A stretch of DNA of 64,000 nucleotides from Guopingia tenuis. GTDB lineage: Bacteria > Bacillota > Clostridia > Christensenellales > Christensenellaceae. The number at the start of each line of letters is the position of its first letter. Positions within the stretch are counted from its first letter, which is position 1. Under the pieces are notes generated by a model. The model worked only from the letters and a program-made list of their open reading frames with translations, had not been told where the DNA came from and did not search any database. The translations under genes and the position numbers were made by a program. Below, piece by piece: positions 9,325 to 18,214 of this stretch. The DNA lies in NCBI RefSeq assembly GCF_014384805.1, contig NZ_JACRSS010000002.1:248001-312000 (forward strand). The letters run 5' to 3'.

Positions 9325-11154
9325 CTAGGACTGCCGCTTTAGGTTGGCCCGGAGCCGCATATTGTGATCCAGAATCCGCTTGCGGATGCGGATGGATTTG
9401 GGCGTGACCTCCACCAGCTCGTCATCCCGGATGAACTCCAGCGTTTCCTCCAGGCTCATGACCTTGGGGGGCGTCAGCCGCAGCGCGTCGTCGGAACCCG
9501 AGGCGCGGACGTTGGAAACATGCTTTTTCTTGCATACGTTCACGACGATATCGTCGCTCTTGGGGGAACAGCCCACCACCATGCCGCCATATACCTCCGT
9601 GCCCGCCCCGATGAAGAGCATGCCGCGCTCCTGGGCATTATAGAGGCCATAGGTGACGGCCTCGCCGGTTTCAAAAGCGATGAGAGAACCCAGATTCCGC
9701 CGGGGGATCTCCCCCTTGACCGGCTCATAGCCATAGAAAATGGTGTTCATGATGCCCTCGCCCTTGGTGTCTGTCAAAAACTCGCTGCGATAGCCGAACA
9801 GGCCCCGGGAGACGATATGGAATTCCAGGCGCATGCGGCTGCCGTTGGGGTTCATCTGGATGAGCTCAGCCTTGCGGGCCCCCAGCTTCTCGATGACGCT
9901 GCCCACCGCATCTTCCGGCACATCCACCACCAATTCTTCCACCGGCTCGCATAGCTTGCCGTCGATGGTCTTATAGAGCACCTTGGGAGCGCTGACCTGC
10001 AGCTCAAAACCCTCCCGGCGCATGTTTTCAATGAGAATAGAGAGATGCATTTCGCCCCGCCCCATGACGCGGAAGGAATCAGCGCTGTCCGTCTCTTCCA
10101 CGCGCAGGGAAACATCCTTTTGCAGCTCACGCATCAGGCGCCCGCGCAGATGACGGGAGGTAACGTATTTCCCTTCCCGCCCGGCAAAGGGGCTGTCGTT
10201 AACCGAGAAGGTCATTTCCACCGTGGGTTCGGAAATTTTCACAAAGGGAATGGGTTCAATGGCCGCCGGATCGCAGATCGTGTTGCCGATGTTTACATCC
10301 TCGATGCCTGAGAAGGAGACGATATCTCCGGCTGTGGCATGGTCTACGGCCGTCCGCTTGAGCCCGTCAAACTGATAGATGGCCGTGACCTTGGCCTTGG
10401 CAGAAAGCTCGGGCGTGTGATAGTCGCAGAGGGCGACCTCCTGGTTCTGCCGCAGGCATCCCCGCTCGATGCGGCCCACGGCGATACGGCCCACATAGTC
10501 ATTATAGTCGATGGAGGAAACCAACACCTGAAGCGGCCCCTCCGGATCGCCGGACGGCGGGTCAATATGGGAAATGATGGTTTCAAACAGGGGAGTCAGG
10601 TCGGTTCCTGCCTCACTGGAAGAGAGGCTGGCCGTTCCTTCCCGGGCCGAACAGAACACCACCGGGCTGTCCAGCTGTTCGTTGGTGGCGTCCAGCTCCA
10701 AAAGAAGCTCCAAAACTTCGTCCACCACGTCGTCCGGGCGCGCATCCGGGCGGTCTACCTTGTTGACGACGATGATAACCTTGTGGTTGAGTTCCAGTGC
10801 CTTTTGCAGGACAAACCGCGTCTGGGGCATGGGCCCTTCAAAGGCGTCCACCAGCAGCAGAACACCGTTGACCATTTTCAGGGAACGTTCCACCTCACCG
10901 CCAAAATCGGCGTGCCCGGGGGTGTCCACAATGTTGATCTTAACGCCATTGAATTCTGTAGAAGTATTCTTGGCCAAAATGGTGATGCCGCGCTCCCGCT
11001 CGATATCCCCGGAATCCATGACCCGTTCGTTTACAACCTGGTTGTCCCGGAAGATGCCGCCCTGTTTGAGCATCTGGTCTACCAGCGTCGTCTTGCCATG
11101 GTCAACATGGGCGATAATGGCGATGTTGCGCAAATCATTTCTAACTGTTTCCAA
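9325..11154 (-). CDS. typA: Ribosome-associated GTPase TypA/BipA
   Basis: 609 residues, a translational GTPase of the EF-G/LepA class that binds ribosomes and acts in stress and ribosome assembly. The G domain opens with NIAIIAHVDHGKTTLVDQML (G1). RERGITI (G2), DTPGHADFG (G3) and NKVDRP (G4) follow. The C-terminal domain is of the TypA kind (VTPKSIRIRKRILD). I choose the TTG at 11154 because AAGGAG lies just upstream and the resulting METVRNDLRNIAI matches the family N-terminus; an in-frame TTG six codons further upstream is possible. Confidence 0.93.
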   Translation of the reverse strand: METVRNDLRNIAIIAHVDHGKTTLVDQMLKQGGIFRDNQVVNERVMDSGDIERERGITILAKNTSTEFNGVKINIVDTPGHADFGGEVERSLKMVNGVLLLVDAFEGPMPQTRFVLQKALELNHKVIIVVNKVDRPDARPDDVVDEVLELLLELDATNEQLDSPVVFCSAREGTASLSSSEAGTDLTPLFETIISHIDPPSGDPEGPLQVLVSSIDYNDYVGRIAVGRIERGCLRQNQEVALCDYHTPELSAKAKVTAIYQFDGLKRTAVDHATAGDIVSFSGIEDVNIGNTICDPAAIEPIPFVKISEPTVEMTFSVNDSPFAGREGKYVTSRHLRGRLMRELQKDVSLRVEETDSADSFRVMGRGEMHLSILIENMRREGFELQVSAPKVLYKTIDGKLCEPVEELVVDVPEDAVGSVIEKLGARKAELIQMNPNGSRMRLEFHIVSRGLFGYRSEFLTDTKGEGIMNTIFYGYEPVKGEIPRRNLGSLIAFETGEAVTYGLYNAQERGMLFIGAGTEVYGGMVVGCSPKSDDIVVNVCKKKHVSNVRASGSDDALRLTPPKVMSLEETLEFIRDDELVEVTPKSIRIRKRILDHNMRLRANLKRQS

Positions 11155-11230
11155 ACTTTCTCCTTCTTTCAAATAAAAACTTTTGTATTCTCATCCGCCC
11201 GGGGCGGAATATGTCCAAAAACACTCATTT

Positions 11231-11259
11231 ATTCTACACCGCCAAACCGGGATTGACAA
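11231..11259 (-). promoter_or_regulatory. typA promoter
   Basis: On the minus strand TTGTCA (11259-11254) and TAGAAT (11236-11231) are separated by exactly 17 bases, about 75 bases upstream of the typA start. A GC palindrome (TCCGCCC G GGGCGGA, near 11194-11208) lies in the leader. Confidence 0.65.
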
Positions 11260-11362
11260 GGGTTTGCCGGGAAAAAAGGGGAAAACCTGCGGCAGAAAAA
11301 GAAACGGCGTTGGGGAACGGGCAGGCGGGAGCCAGGGGACACCCGCCTGCCCTGAAACAAGA

Positions 11363-11392
11363 TTGTTACAAACCTGCGGCCCGCGTTATGAT
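11363..11392 (+). promoter_or_regulatory. Promoter for the VanZ-family gene
   Basis: TTGTTA at 11363-11368 and TATGAT at 11387-11392 are 18 bases apart, and the gene starts 120 bases downstream. Divergent from the typA promoter. Confidence 0.55.
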
Positions 11393-11510
11393 AGAATAAA
11401 GACAATTCCGGAGGCCTGCACGGCGGCAGGGGTTTCCATCCGCCGCAAAATGCGGCATGTTGCCGGAATCCAAAAACACAGAAAACAGCCAAAAAGGAGC
11501 ATATATCCAT

Positions 11511-12146
11511 ATGAAAATGGTTTTGGGTACTCTTTGGTCCTATATTCTTCAGGCTCTTCCCTATATCATTGTTTTCTTCCCTCTGTATATCGCCGCGCGG
11601 GCGGTGTGGCTGAAAGTATGCCGAAGGCGTGTGCGGTTCCGGCGGGAGATCGGCCTTTCGGCCTTGTGTCTGTATACGATTTTTGTGCTGACAGTAACCG
11701 TGCTGCCGGAAGTCAGCATGCAGCGCGGACTGAATCTCTATTATCCGGGAGGGAGCTTTGGGGCGCATAATGCAACCTCCTGGAACCTTGTTCCCGGCAA
11801 TTTTTTAAACTATGTGGGAAATTCTCTCCAATACTACGGCGGGGCGGCGCTGTATGTATCCCTTCTTGGCAATGTGTGCCTGTTTGTTCCCCTGGGCCTT
11901 CTGGCAGTGCTTTGCTATGGAGGCGCCTGGTGGAAATATCTGGCGGCCGGGGCTGCTTTTTCAATATGTATTGAGATGTTTCAGCTGCTTTTGCCCCGGG
12001 CGACGGATATCGACGACGTTCTATGCAACACGGCGGGGATGCTGCTGGGATATTTGCTGGGCAGGCTGTGCCTGCGCCTTTCGGGCAGAAAAAAACTGCC
12101 CCACAAAAGCCGGCGGAGCAGGAAAACAGCAAAAGGGTTTATTTAA
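11511..12146 (+). CDS. VanZ-family membrane protein
   Basis: 211 residues with five or six membrane segments. The VanZ-like signature is clear: VSLLGNVCLFVPLGLLAV, then EMFQLLLPRATDIDDVLCNT and GMLLGYLLGR. VanZ proteins of enterococci give low teicoplanin resistance; most family members, this one included, are uncharacterised and are not linked here to van genes. The start at 11511 follows an AAGGAG. The C-terminus is strongly basic. Confidence 0.88.
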   Translation: MKMVLGTLWSYILQALPYIIVFFPLYIAARAVWLKVCRRRVRFRREIGLSALCLYTIFVLTVTVLPEVSMQRGLNLYYPGGSFGAHNATSWNLVPGNFLNYVGNSLQYYGGAALYVSLLGNVCLFVPLGLLAVLCYGGAWWKYLAAGAAFSICIEMFQLLLPRATDIDDVLCNTAGMLLGYLLGRLCLRLSGRKKLPHKSRRSRKTAKGFI

Positions 12147-12208
12147 AATAATTCGGGCATTGCGCCTGTTTGCGGATGGGGAGCAGGGCGGCTGCAAACC
12201 GGGAAAGC

Positions 12209-12844
12209 CTATGTTTCCTCTTTCTGGACGTTTTCCAAAGCAACCCAGGCATAAACAAACCAGGCCAGATAGAGCCCGCCGAACAGAACATAATAGATGA
12301 TATCCGTGGCCGGCGCTTCCACGCTGGATTCGCTCACATAATAGGGATAAAAAAGGGCGGAAAGATCCTCGTCGGTGACCGCTCCTTCATCCAGCCAGGC
12401 ATCCAGCTGGGTCTTCAGGGTTTCCCGAAGGGAAGGGGTGATTTGCTCCAGCGTTCCCGTGACCTCCATCGTGACTCGCTGGGACTGTGTATTCCCGGGA
12501 TTCTGCGACTGTTCCAAAAGGGCGGAAAGATCTTCATTCTGCTGGCTTTCCCGCAGGGCAATGACCGCTATGCGCCCTTCCTCCCCGTCCTGGGGAAGGA
12601 AAAAATAATAATAAAGATCGGGCTCCTGGGCGGCGAAAGGCCCCTGGAGCGCATCCAGCGTCAGCTGCACACGGCCTTCGGCTCCGGTTTCCAGCTGGGC
12701 AGCAGAAAGGGCAGCCGGCGAGAAACCATTTTTGCGCAGCAAATACTGATTGCCCACATAAGCCAGGATAGCAAGAACGGTGATGCAGGCAAAGGCGATG
12801 AGAATGTTTTTTCGGACGTCGGCGCCTTTCTGCGCTTGTTTCAT
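12209..12844 (-). CDS. Hypothetical protein with N- and C-terminal membrane segments
   Basis: 211 residues. A membrane segment near residues 14-30 (ILIAFACITVLAILAYVG) and a second near 185-200 (IIYYVLFGGLYLAWFVYAWV) flank an acidic, soluble central domain of about 150 residues, likely outside the cell. No known motif. It is convergent with the VanZ gene and divergent from the LiaF-like gene, with which it shares a compact promoter region. Confidence 0.6.
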   Translation of the reverse strand: MKQAQKGADVRKNILIAFACITVLAILAYVGNQYLLRKNGFSPAALSAAQLETGAEGRVQLTLDALQGPFAAQEPDLYYYFFLPQDGEEGRIAVIALRESQQNEDLSALLEQSQNPGNTQSQRVTMEVTGTLEQITPSLRETLKTQLDAWLDEGAVTDEDLSALFYPYYVSESSVEAPATDIIYYVLFGGLYLAWFVYAWVALENVQKEET

Positions 12845-12923
12845 AGCCAGACCTTTCCCCTGTCTTTTTGGAAAGAGCGATGATCTTCTGCCCTAACGTT
12901 AAACAGGCATTATTATAAAATGT

Positions 12924-12952
12924 ATTGTAGCAATTTTTTGCCTTTTGCACAA
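12924..12952 (-). promoter_or_regulatory. Promoter of the 12209-12844 gene
   Basis: Minus-strand TTGTGC (12952-12947) and TACAAT (12929-12924) with a 17-base spacer. Its -35 region interlocks with that of the rightward promoter at 12938-12967. Confidence 0.55.
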
Positions 12953-12967
12953 GTTTTATGCTATACT
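12938..12967 (+). promoter_or_regulatory. Promoter of the LiaF-like gene
   Basis: TTGCCT at 12938-12943 and TATACT at 12962-12967 with an 18-base spacer. The leader to the ATG at 13125 is about 150 bases. Confidence 0.55.
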
Positions 12968-13124
12968 ATGTGTAAAATACACCGAGATTCCCGCCGCGGC
13001 GTCCCAGGGCCGTCCGGCGGAAAACGCGGCAGCCCGCCTTTTCCCCAGCCCCATGCCAAAGGGGCGGTTTCCGGGGAAACATCCTTTTTTCTATCGTAAA
13101 ACTAAAAATAAGCGGAGGACTTTC

Positions 13125-13793
13125 ATGAAACGAAAAACTGGCACGATACTCGCGGCCCTTTTGGTGATTGCCGGCGGCATCCTTTTGATTCTTCATGCCA
13201 CCAATGTCATCCGGATCTCCCTCTTTCCCGGCTGGTGGACGCTGTTCATCATTATCCCGACGCTCATTTCCATGCTGAATACCCGGATCAACGCCGGGCA
13301 TTTGATCTGTCTCAGTGTGGGGATTATTCTCCTGCTCCGGGCGAATGGGATTCTGACGGGGATCAACCTCTGGCTGCTGCTTCTGGGTCTGGTGGTGGTA
13401 TGCGTGGGTATTTCGCTTCTCTGGCGGCGTCCGGCTCCCGGCCGGGAGGCCAGCGGCAAGGCGGAGGAGACGTATACCGCAGTATTCGGCGGGGTCGACG
13501 GCCTGAATAATTCCAAGGATTTTCACAGTGCCGCAGTCTATGCAGTATTTGGCGGCGTGGATCTGGATCTGAGGGAAATCGGCTTGCTGGGGGATGCTTA
13601 TGTGGATGCGACGGCGGTATTTGGCGGCATCGAGATCTATGTCCCCGGCAATGTGCATGTGGAAATTTCCGGAACGCCGGTGTTTGGCGGCGCAGATGAC
13701 AAGACCCGGCATGCCGTTTTGAACGGCCCCACGCTCTATATCCGCTATACGGCGGTTTTTGGGGGAGTGACGGTCAGCGAGGAGAAAAAATAA
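13125..13793 (+). CDS. LiaF-like envelope-stress membrane protein
   Basis: 222 residues. The first half has about four membrane segments in the LiaI/LiaF-type toast-rack layout (LVIAGGILLILHATNV, PGWWTLFIIIPTLI, ICLSVGIILLLRA, LLLLGLVVVCVGISLLW). The second half repeats the motif AVFGGV four to five times at roughly 25-residue steps, the mark of the LiaF C-terminal beta-solenoid. In Bacillus LiaF restrains the LiaSR cell-envelope stress system; no liaRS is seen here. Start has GCGGAGG upstream. Confidence 0.8.
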   Translation: MKRKTGTILAALLVIAGGILLILHATNVIRISLFPGWWTLFIIIPTLISMLNTRINAGHLICLSVGIILLLRANGILTGINLWLLLLGLVVVCVGISLLWRRPAPGREASGKAEETYTAVFGGVDGLNNSKDFHSAAVYAVFGGVDLDLREIGLLGDAYVDATAVFGGIEIYVPGNVHVEISGTPVFGGADDKTRHAVLNGPTLYIRYTAVFGGVTVSEEKK

Positions 13794-13920
13794 CCGGGGG
13801 AGGCTCTCGGAGTTTTTATGAAATATGCAGAAGGCTTCCTCTGAAATTTCCGGGAAGCGGCGCACCTTTGAACCTGTGCAAGAGAACAAGCAAAGGACTT
13901 TTTCATAAGGAGGGGATATT

Positions 13921-14820
13921 ATGAAAAAAATCATGGCGTTTTTGTTGGCAGGAATTCTTATCTTATCGCTGGCCGCGTGCAGCGGCGCCCCGATGAATGA
14001 AGCGGCGCCGTCCCAGGGCGCATCCCAAGACACAGAGGCGGAAGCGCCGGCGGAGGCTCCGCTTGAGGCGGGAGAGGTAGCCATCCAGGCACCGCAGAAT
14101 GGGCAGAAGCTGGTCTATCGCGCCGAATATACCCTGGAAAGCCGGGATTTCGATGCCGACCGGCAGGCCATCCTGGCGGCAGTGAAGGAACAGGGCGGCT
14201 ATGTCTCCATGGAACAGAACACCGGACGCAAGCCCACGCAGTACGGAGAGAATGGGAGAAACACCCAGATCGAGGCCCGCATTCCCTCGGAAAACTATGA
14301 GGCATTTTGTGCAAAACTGGAGACCGTTGGGGAGGTTCTGCATAAAAATTCCTCTGTGGAGGATGTTTCCGAGCAATATTACGACACGGAATCCCGCATT
14401 TCGTTTCTGGAGCTGCGCTACGCGAAGCTGGAGGAACATCTGAAACAGGCGGAAAAAATGGAGGATATCATCACTCTCGAAAAGGAGATGGCCCAGATTC
14501 TCACGGATCTGGATATATTAAAAGGCGAAAAGCGGCATATGGACAGCCAGGTGCAGTATTCCACCATATCCATCTATCTGGATGAAAATGCGTCGGCCGG
14601 ACTGCCGGCTGGGAATGGCGATGTGGGAAACCGGGCGTCCGACGCTTTTTCGGGGACCATGAAAGGCATTGGCGCGTTCTTTGAGGATGCCGCGGTGGCT
14701 CTGGCCGGGGCGGCGCCGGTGCTGCTTCTTTTGGCAGGGATCGCGGGGGTCACGCTGGCCATTGTTCTCCCTCTGCAGCGGCGGAAGAAGAAAAAGCAGA
14801 AGAATGAGACGGATTCCTGA
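13921..14820 (+). CDS. DUF4349-domain lipoprotein
   Basis: 299 residues. Lipobox LAAC puts the modified cysteine at residue 20. After a low-complexity Ala/Glu-rich linker comes a DUF4349 domain: LVYRAEYTLESRDFDADRQA, a segment with IPSENYEAFCAKLETVGEV, then a helical coiled region (KLEEHLKQAEKMEDIITLEK). A C-terminal membrane segment near 255-280 is followed by a Lys/Arg tail. The function of the family is not established. Good GGAGGGG site upstream. It lies after the LiaF-like gene with a 127-base gap. Confidence 0.85.
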   Translation: MKKIMAFLLAGILILSLAACSGAPMNEAAPSQGASQDTEAEAPAEAPLEAGEVAIQAPQNGQKLVYRAEYTLESRDFDADRQAILAAVKEQGGYVSMEQNTGRKPTQYGENGRNTQIEARIPSENYEAFCAKLETVGEVLHKNSSVEDVSEQYYDTESRISFLELRYAKLEEHLKQAEKMEDIITLEKEMAQILTDLDILKGEKRHMDSQVQYSTISIYLDENASAGLPAGNGDVGNRASDAFSGTMKGIGAFFEDAAVALAGAAPVLLLLAGIAGVTLAIVLPLQRRKKKKQKNETDS

Positions 14821-14825
14821 AAAAA

Positions 14826-14851
14826 GGCCGGAAATTTCCGGCCTTTTTTTC
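14826..14851 (+). terminator. Intrinsic terminator
   Basis: GGCCGGAAATTTCCGGCC, a perfect palindrome, followed by seven T residues, right after the DUF4349 stop. Confidence 0.92.
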
Positions 14852-14917
14852 TTTTTGCGTTAAAACGGCGGGGGAATATGAAATTTTGCCCAGGCATCGC
14901 CGAACCTTATGTTTTTA

Positions 14918-14926
14918 TGGTATAAT
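14918..14926 (+). promoter_or_regulatory. Extended -10 promoter for the 15053 gene
   Basis: TGGTATAAT matches an extended -10 (TGN then TATAAT at 14921-14926). The -35 region is poor, as is usual for such promoters. Confidence 0.5.
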
Positions 14927-15052
14927 ACATAAATAGTCCTTGCCGGGCAGGAGCAGCAACGCGAAGTGCCGGGGAATATACCGGCTGTTCTTTTGTGCGC
15001 CGCCTGCGGGGGCCGGAGTATTTATATTTTTTATTTTGATTCGAGGTATTAT

Positions 15053-16180
15053 ATGGTAGAAATTAAAGAAGCAAACACGAAACGGCTGCGAAAAAAATTT
15101 ATACAGTTTCAAAATGAGCTGTATAAAGACTGCCCGCAGTACATTCCCACCATGCTCTCCGACGAGATGGCGAACCTGAACCCGGAAAAGAACCCGGCGT
15201 TTGACTATTGCGATATGAAGCTGTTTCTGGCAATGCGGGACGGGAAGATCGTCGGTCGGGTTGCCGGCATCATCAGCCACAAGGCCAACGAGATTTGGAA
15301 GCAGAAGCGCATCCGCATTTCCCGATTTGACTTTATCGACGATGCGGAAGTGGTGGACGCCCTGGTTGGGGCCGTGGAGCAATGGGGACGGGAAAACGGC
15401 CTGAACGAAGTGGTCGGCCCCCTGGGTTTTTGCGACCTGGATAAAGAGGGAATGCTGGTGGATGGATTCGAGAAGAAAGGCCTGTTTATTACCTACTATA
15501 ACCATCCCTACTATGTGGAGCATATGAACCGCCTGGGCTTTGAGAAGGATGTGGACTGGACGGAACACAAGGTATATGTGGAGTCGGTGGATGAGGAAAA
15601 GCTGGCCCGGATCTGCAGGCGTGTGATTGAGAAAAACAAATTCCGGGTCGTGCATGTAAAGAGCAAAAAACAGGTGAAGCCCTATATCGGCCGTATTTTT
15701 GAGCTGCTGAACAGCGAATATAAAAACCTTTATGGCGTTGTTCCCCTGACCGAGCGGCAGAAGGAATACTATGTCAGCCAGTTTTTGCTGCTGCTGAACC
15801 TGGATTATGTGGGGCTGATCGAAAATGAAGAGGGCGAATTGGTGGCCATGGGTGTGCTGGCGCCGGGAATGGCAGATGTGATGAAAAAGACGGGCGGCAG
15901 GCTGTTCCCCTTCGGCTGGATTCCGGTTCTGCGCAATATTCAAAAGCCCCGGTTTTTGGATATGTATTTCATCGCCGTGGATTCGAGATACCGCAACACC
16001 GGCCTTTCCGCCGTGCTGCTCCATGAGATCACCAAACGCGCCGCGGACAACGGCATTCTCTATGCCGAAACCGGCCCGCAGCTGGAGCAGAACTACAACA
16101 TTCAAAAGCTCTTTGCGGCCTATAAGGTGGAGAGCAATTTTAAACGCCGTCGGTGCTTTAAAAAGGCGATTGGCGAATAA
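15053..16180 (+). CDS. GNAT-fold acetyltransferase-like protein
   Basis: 375 residues. The N-terminal VEIKEANTKRLRKKFIQFQ and the NPAFDYCDMKLFLAMRDGKI stretch, then VGPLGFCDLDKEGMLVDGF, are typical of large two-domain proteins with the N-acyltransferase fold found in many anaerobes. The last third (FIAVDSRYRNTGLSAVLLHE) resembles a GNAT acetyl-CoA loop. Start at 15053 with GAGG upstream. Function and substrate are unknown. Monocistronic, with its own promoter and terminator. Confidence 0.65.
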   Translation: MVEIKEANTKRLRKKFIQFQNELYKDCPQYIPTMLSDEMANLNPEKNPAFDYCDMKLFLAMRDGKIVGRVAGIISHKANEIWKQKRIRISRFDFIDDAEVVDALVGAVEQWGRENGLNEVVGPLGFCDLDKEGMLVDGFEKKGLFITYYNHPYYVEHMNRLGFEKDVDWTEHKVYVESVDEEKLARICRRVIEKNKFRVVHVKSKKQVKPYIGRIFELLNSEYKNLYGVVPLTERQKEYYVSQFLLLLNLDYVGLIENEEGELVAMGVLAPGMADVMKKTGGRLFPFGWIPVLRNIQKPRFLDMYFIAVDSRYRNTGLSAVLLHEITKRAADNGILYAETGPQLEQNYNIQKLFAAYKVESNFKRRRCFKKAIGE

Positions 16181-16193
16181 AAGATGGAATAAG

Positions 16194-16226
16194 AACCCGG
16201 GCAGACCAAAGCTGTCCGGGTTTTTT
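16194..16226 (+). terminator. Intrinsic terminator
   Basis: AACCCGG at 16194-16200 pairs with CCGGGTT at 16216-16222, extended by CAG/CTG, with a T tract to 16226. Confidence 0.85.
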
Positions 16227-16518
16227 ATGGGAAAATTTTCTGACGCAGGCAAGCCCGCAATATTTTGAAAAAGAAAATTTTTGTCCTGTAAGGGGGAGCG
16301 TTCGTCTGTTTGCAGTGGGCGGTTTATGGGATGAGCGCGGGAGATGAACGGCCAGACAGGGCTTGCATTGATGATAGAAATAACGATTAGAGGAACTGCC
16401 GGCTAAAAGCACCGGGGAAAGAACCGGGCAGAGGAGCTGCCTTGCGGGCCAAAATCGGCGGAGCAGAGGAAACCAGTCATACAATTTCTTTGCCTGTTTT
16501 CTTTTTAAGAAGCAGGAG

Positions 16519-16571
16519 AAAAAAGAGTTATCCACAATTCTGCGGAGAATTTTGTGGATAACTCTTTTTTT
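16519..16571. terminator. Bidirectional hairpin terminator carrying DnaA boxes
   Basis: The left arm is AAAAAAGAGTTATCCACA and the right arm is its exact complement, with a further 5-bp helix (ATTCT/AGAAT) and a two-base bulge at the top. A6 and T7 tracts flank it, so it can end the leu operon leftward. It also contains two perfect TTATCCACA boxes in opposite orientation. The rest of 16227-16614 holds no gene. Confidence 0.75.
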
Positions 16572-16581
16572 GTGTGGATAA
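16528..16581. promoter_or_regulatory. Cluster of three DnaA boxes
   Basis: TTATCCACA occurs at 16528-16536 (+), 16553-16561 (-) and 16573-16581 (-), all perfect matches to the DnaA consensus. This is not an origin: dnaA, dnaN and the other usual origin-flanking genes are absent. Confidence 0.5.
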
Positions 16582-16614
16582 CTTGTGGTATTTCCGGGGA
16601 ATCCCCGGGGATTG

Positions 16615-17712
16615 TTACAGCAAGGATGCGACGGCCTCTCCCATCTGTACGGTGGAAAGAATTTTTTCCTCCGGAGTAGAAGCGTCGGCAATATCCGCCG
16701 TGCGCCAGCCATCTGCCAAAGCGGCGGCGATGGCGCGGTCGACAGCGTCCGCAGCCGCCGGCTGATCCAGAGAATAGCGCAGCATCATGGCGGCGGAGGC
16801 GATGGTTGCCAAAGGATTGGCCAGGCCCTTTCCGGCAATATCCGGCGCAGAACCATGCACCGGCTCATACATCCCCAGCCGCGTCGCTCCGAGGGAGGCG
16901 GAGGGAAGCATGCCGATGGAGCCGGTGAGCATACTGGCCTCATCCGAAAGAATGTCGCCAAACATGTTGGTGGTGACGATTACATCAAACTGGGCCGGGT
17001 TATGAACCAGCTGCATAGCGGCGTTATCGATGAACATGTCGTCGGCGGTCACGTCCGGATATTCCCGGGCAATTTCGTGGAACACGGTCCGCCAGAGGCG
17101 CGAACTTTCCAGCACATTGGCTTTATCCACGCTGGTGACATGGCCCCTGCGCTTGCGGGCGGATTCAAAGGCGACCCGGCAGATGCGCTGGATTTCCGGA
17201 ACGCTGTAGCATTCGGTGTCAAAGGCAGCAGGAGCGCCGTTTACCTTGGTGCGGCCCCGTTTGCCAAAATAAATGCCGCCCGTCAGCTCCCGGACGATAA
17301 GGATATCCATGCCCTCCCCAACGATTTCGGGTTTCAGAGGGCAGGCATGGGCCAGAGCCGGCTGGAGATAGGCCGGGCGCAGATTGGTAAACAGGTCGAG
17401 GCCGCTGCGCAGCCCGAGAAGAGCGCGTTCCGGGCGCTTCTCGCCGGGAAGGGTATCCCACTGCGGGCCGCCGACTGCGCCCAGCAGCACACTGTCGCTT
17501 GCCAGGCAGGCCTCCAGAGTCTCTTCGGGCAGCGCCTGGCCTGTGGCTTCAATCGCGCAGCCCCCGGCAAGAACCTCATGAAACTGGCAGAGAAAGCCGA
17601 ATTTTTCTCCCGCGAGATGCAAGATCTTCATGGCCTCGGTCACAATCTCGGGGCCGATGCCGTCGCCCTTGATGACGGCAATATGATAGGTTGTTCTTCC
17701 GATTTTTCTCAT
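16615..17712 (-). CDS. leuB: 3-isopropylmalate dehydrogenase
   Basis: 365 residues. Catalyses NAD-dependent oxidation and decarboxylation of 3-isopropylmalate in leucine synthesis. The N-terminal AVIKGDGIGPEIV, the LRSGLDLFTNLRPA region with its substrate-binding arginines, TNMFGDILSDEAS with metal-binding aspartates, and MYEPVHGSAPDIAGK are all present. It is the last gene of the leftward operon; its start overlaps the stop of leuD by 4 bases (ATGA). The terminator at 16519-16571 follows. Confidence 0.96.
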   Translation of the reverse strand: MRKIGRTTYHIAVIKGDGIGPEIVTEAMKILHLAGEKFGFLCQFHEVLAGGCAIEATGQALPEETLEACLASDSVLLGAVGGPQWDTLPGEKRPERALLGLRSGLDLFTNLRPAYLQPALAHACPLKPEIVGEGMDILIVRELTGGIYFGKRGRTKVNGAPAAFDTECYSVPEIQRICRVAFESARKRRGHVTSVDKANVLESSRLWRTVFHEIAREYPDVTADDMFIDNAAMQLVHNPAQFDVIVTTNMFGDILSDEASMLTGSIGMLPSASLGATRLGMYEPVHGSAPDIAGKGLANPLATIASAAMMLRYSLDQPAAADAVDRAIAAALADGWRTADIADASTPEEKILSTVQMGEAVASLL

Positions 17713-18200
17713 ACACGTCCCTCCTTGATGGCGTTCACCAGCCCGCCGGCGGTGATGATCTCCTGGATAAACGGCGGGAAGGGCTGAGCCTGAAAGGTTT
17801 TGCCCGTGGTGATATCCCGGATGGAGCCGGTGTCAAAATCCACCTCCACCTGGTCGCCGCCGCGGATCTCCTCCGCGGCTTCCGGGCATTCCAGAATGGG
17901 CAGGCCGATGTTGATCGCGTTGCGATAGAAAATCCGGGCGAAGCTCTTGGCGATGACGCAGGAGATGCCCGCCGCCTTGATGGCGATGGGAGCATGCTCC
18001 CGGGAGGAGCCGCAGCCGAAATTCAGCTGCCCCACCATGATATCGCCCTTCTGCACCTTGTGAATGAATTCTTTGTCGATATCCTCCATGCAGTGCGCAG
18101 CCAGTTCATCGGGATCGCCCGAGAGGAGATACCGCGCCGGGATGATTACGTCTGTGTCGATGTTGTCGCCATAGGCGAATACATTGCCTTTTGCCTTCAT
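17709..18200 (-). CDS. leuD: 3-isopropylmalate dehydratase small subunit
   Basis: 163 residues, the short archaeal/clostridial-type LeuD. Family marks are AYGDNIDTDVIIPARYL and NFGCGSSREHAPIA, the active-site loop of the swivelling domain. It pairs with LeuC to isomerise 2- to 3-isopropylmalate. It may also serve citramalate, given the cimA gene in the same operon. Starts 14 bases after leuC with a GGAGG-like site. Confidence 0.95.
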   Translation of the reverse strand: MKAKGNVFAYGDNIDTDVIIPARYLLSGDPDELAAHCMEDIDKEFIHKVQKGDIMVGQLNFGCGSSREHAPIAIKAAGISCVIAKSFARIFYRNAINIGLPILECPEAAEEIRGGDQVEVDFDTGSIRDITTGKTFQAQPFPPFIQEIITAGGLVNAIKEGRV

Positions 18201-18214
18201 TTGCGTTTCCTCCT

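Noticed and set aside
16519..16581. DnaA box cluster as a replication origin
   Set aside because: No dnaA, dnaN, recF or gyrB nearby, no AT-rich unwinding element, and the boxes form a terminator stem between convergent genes.
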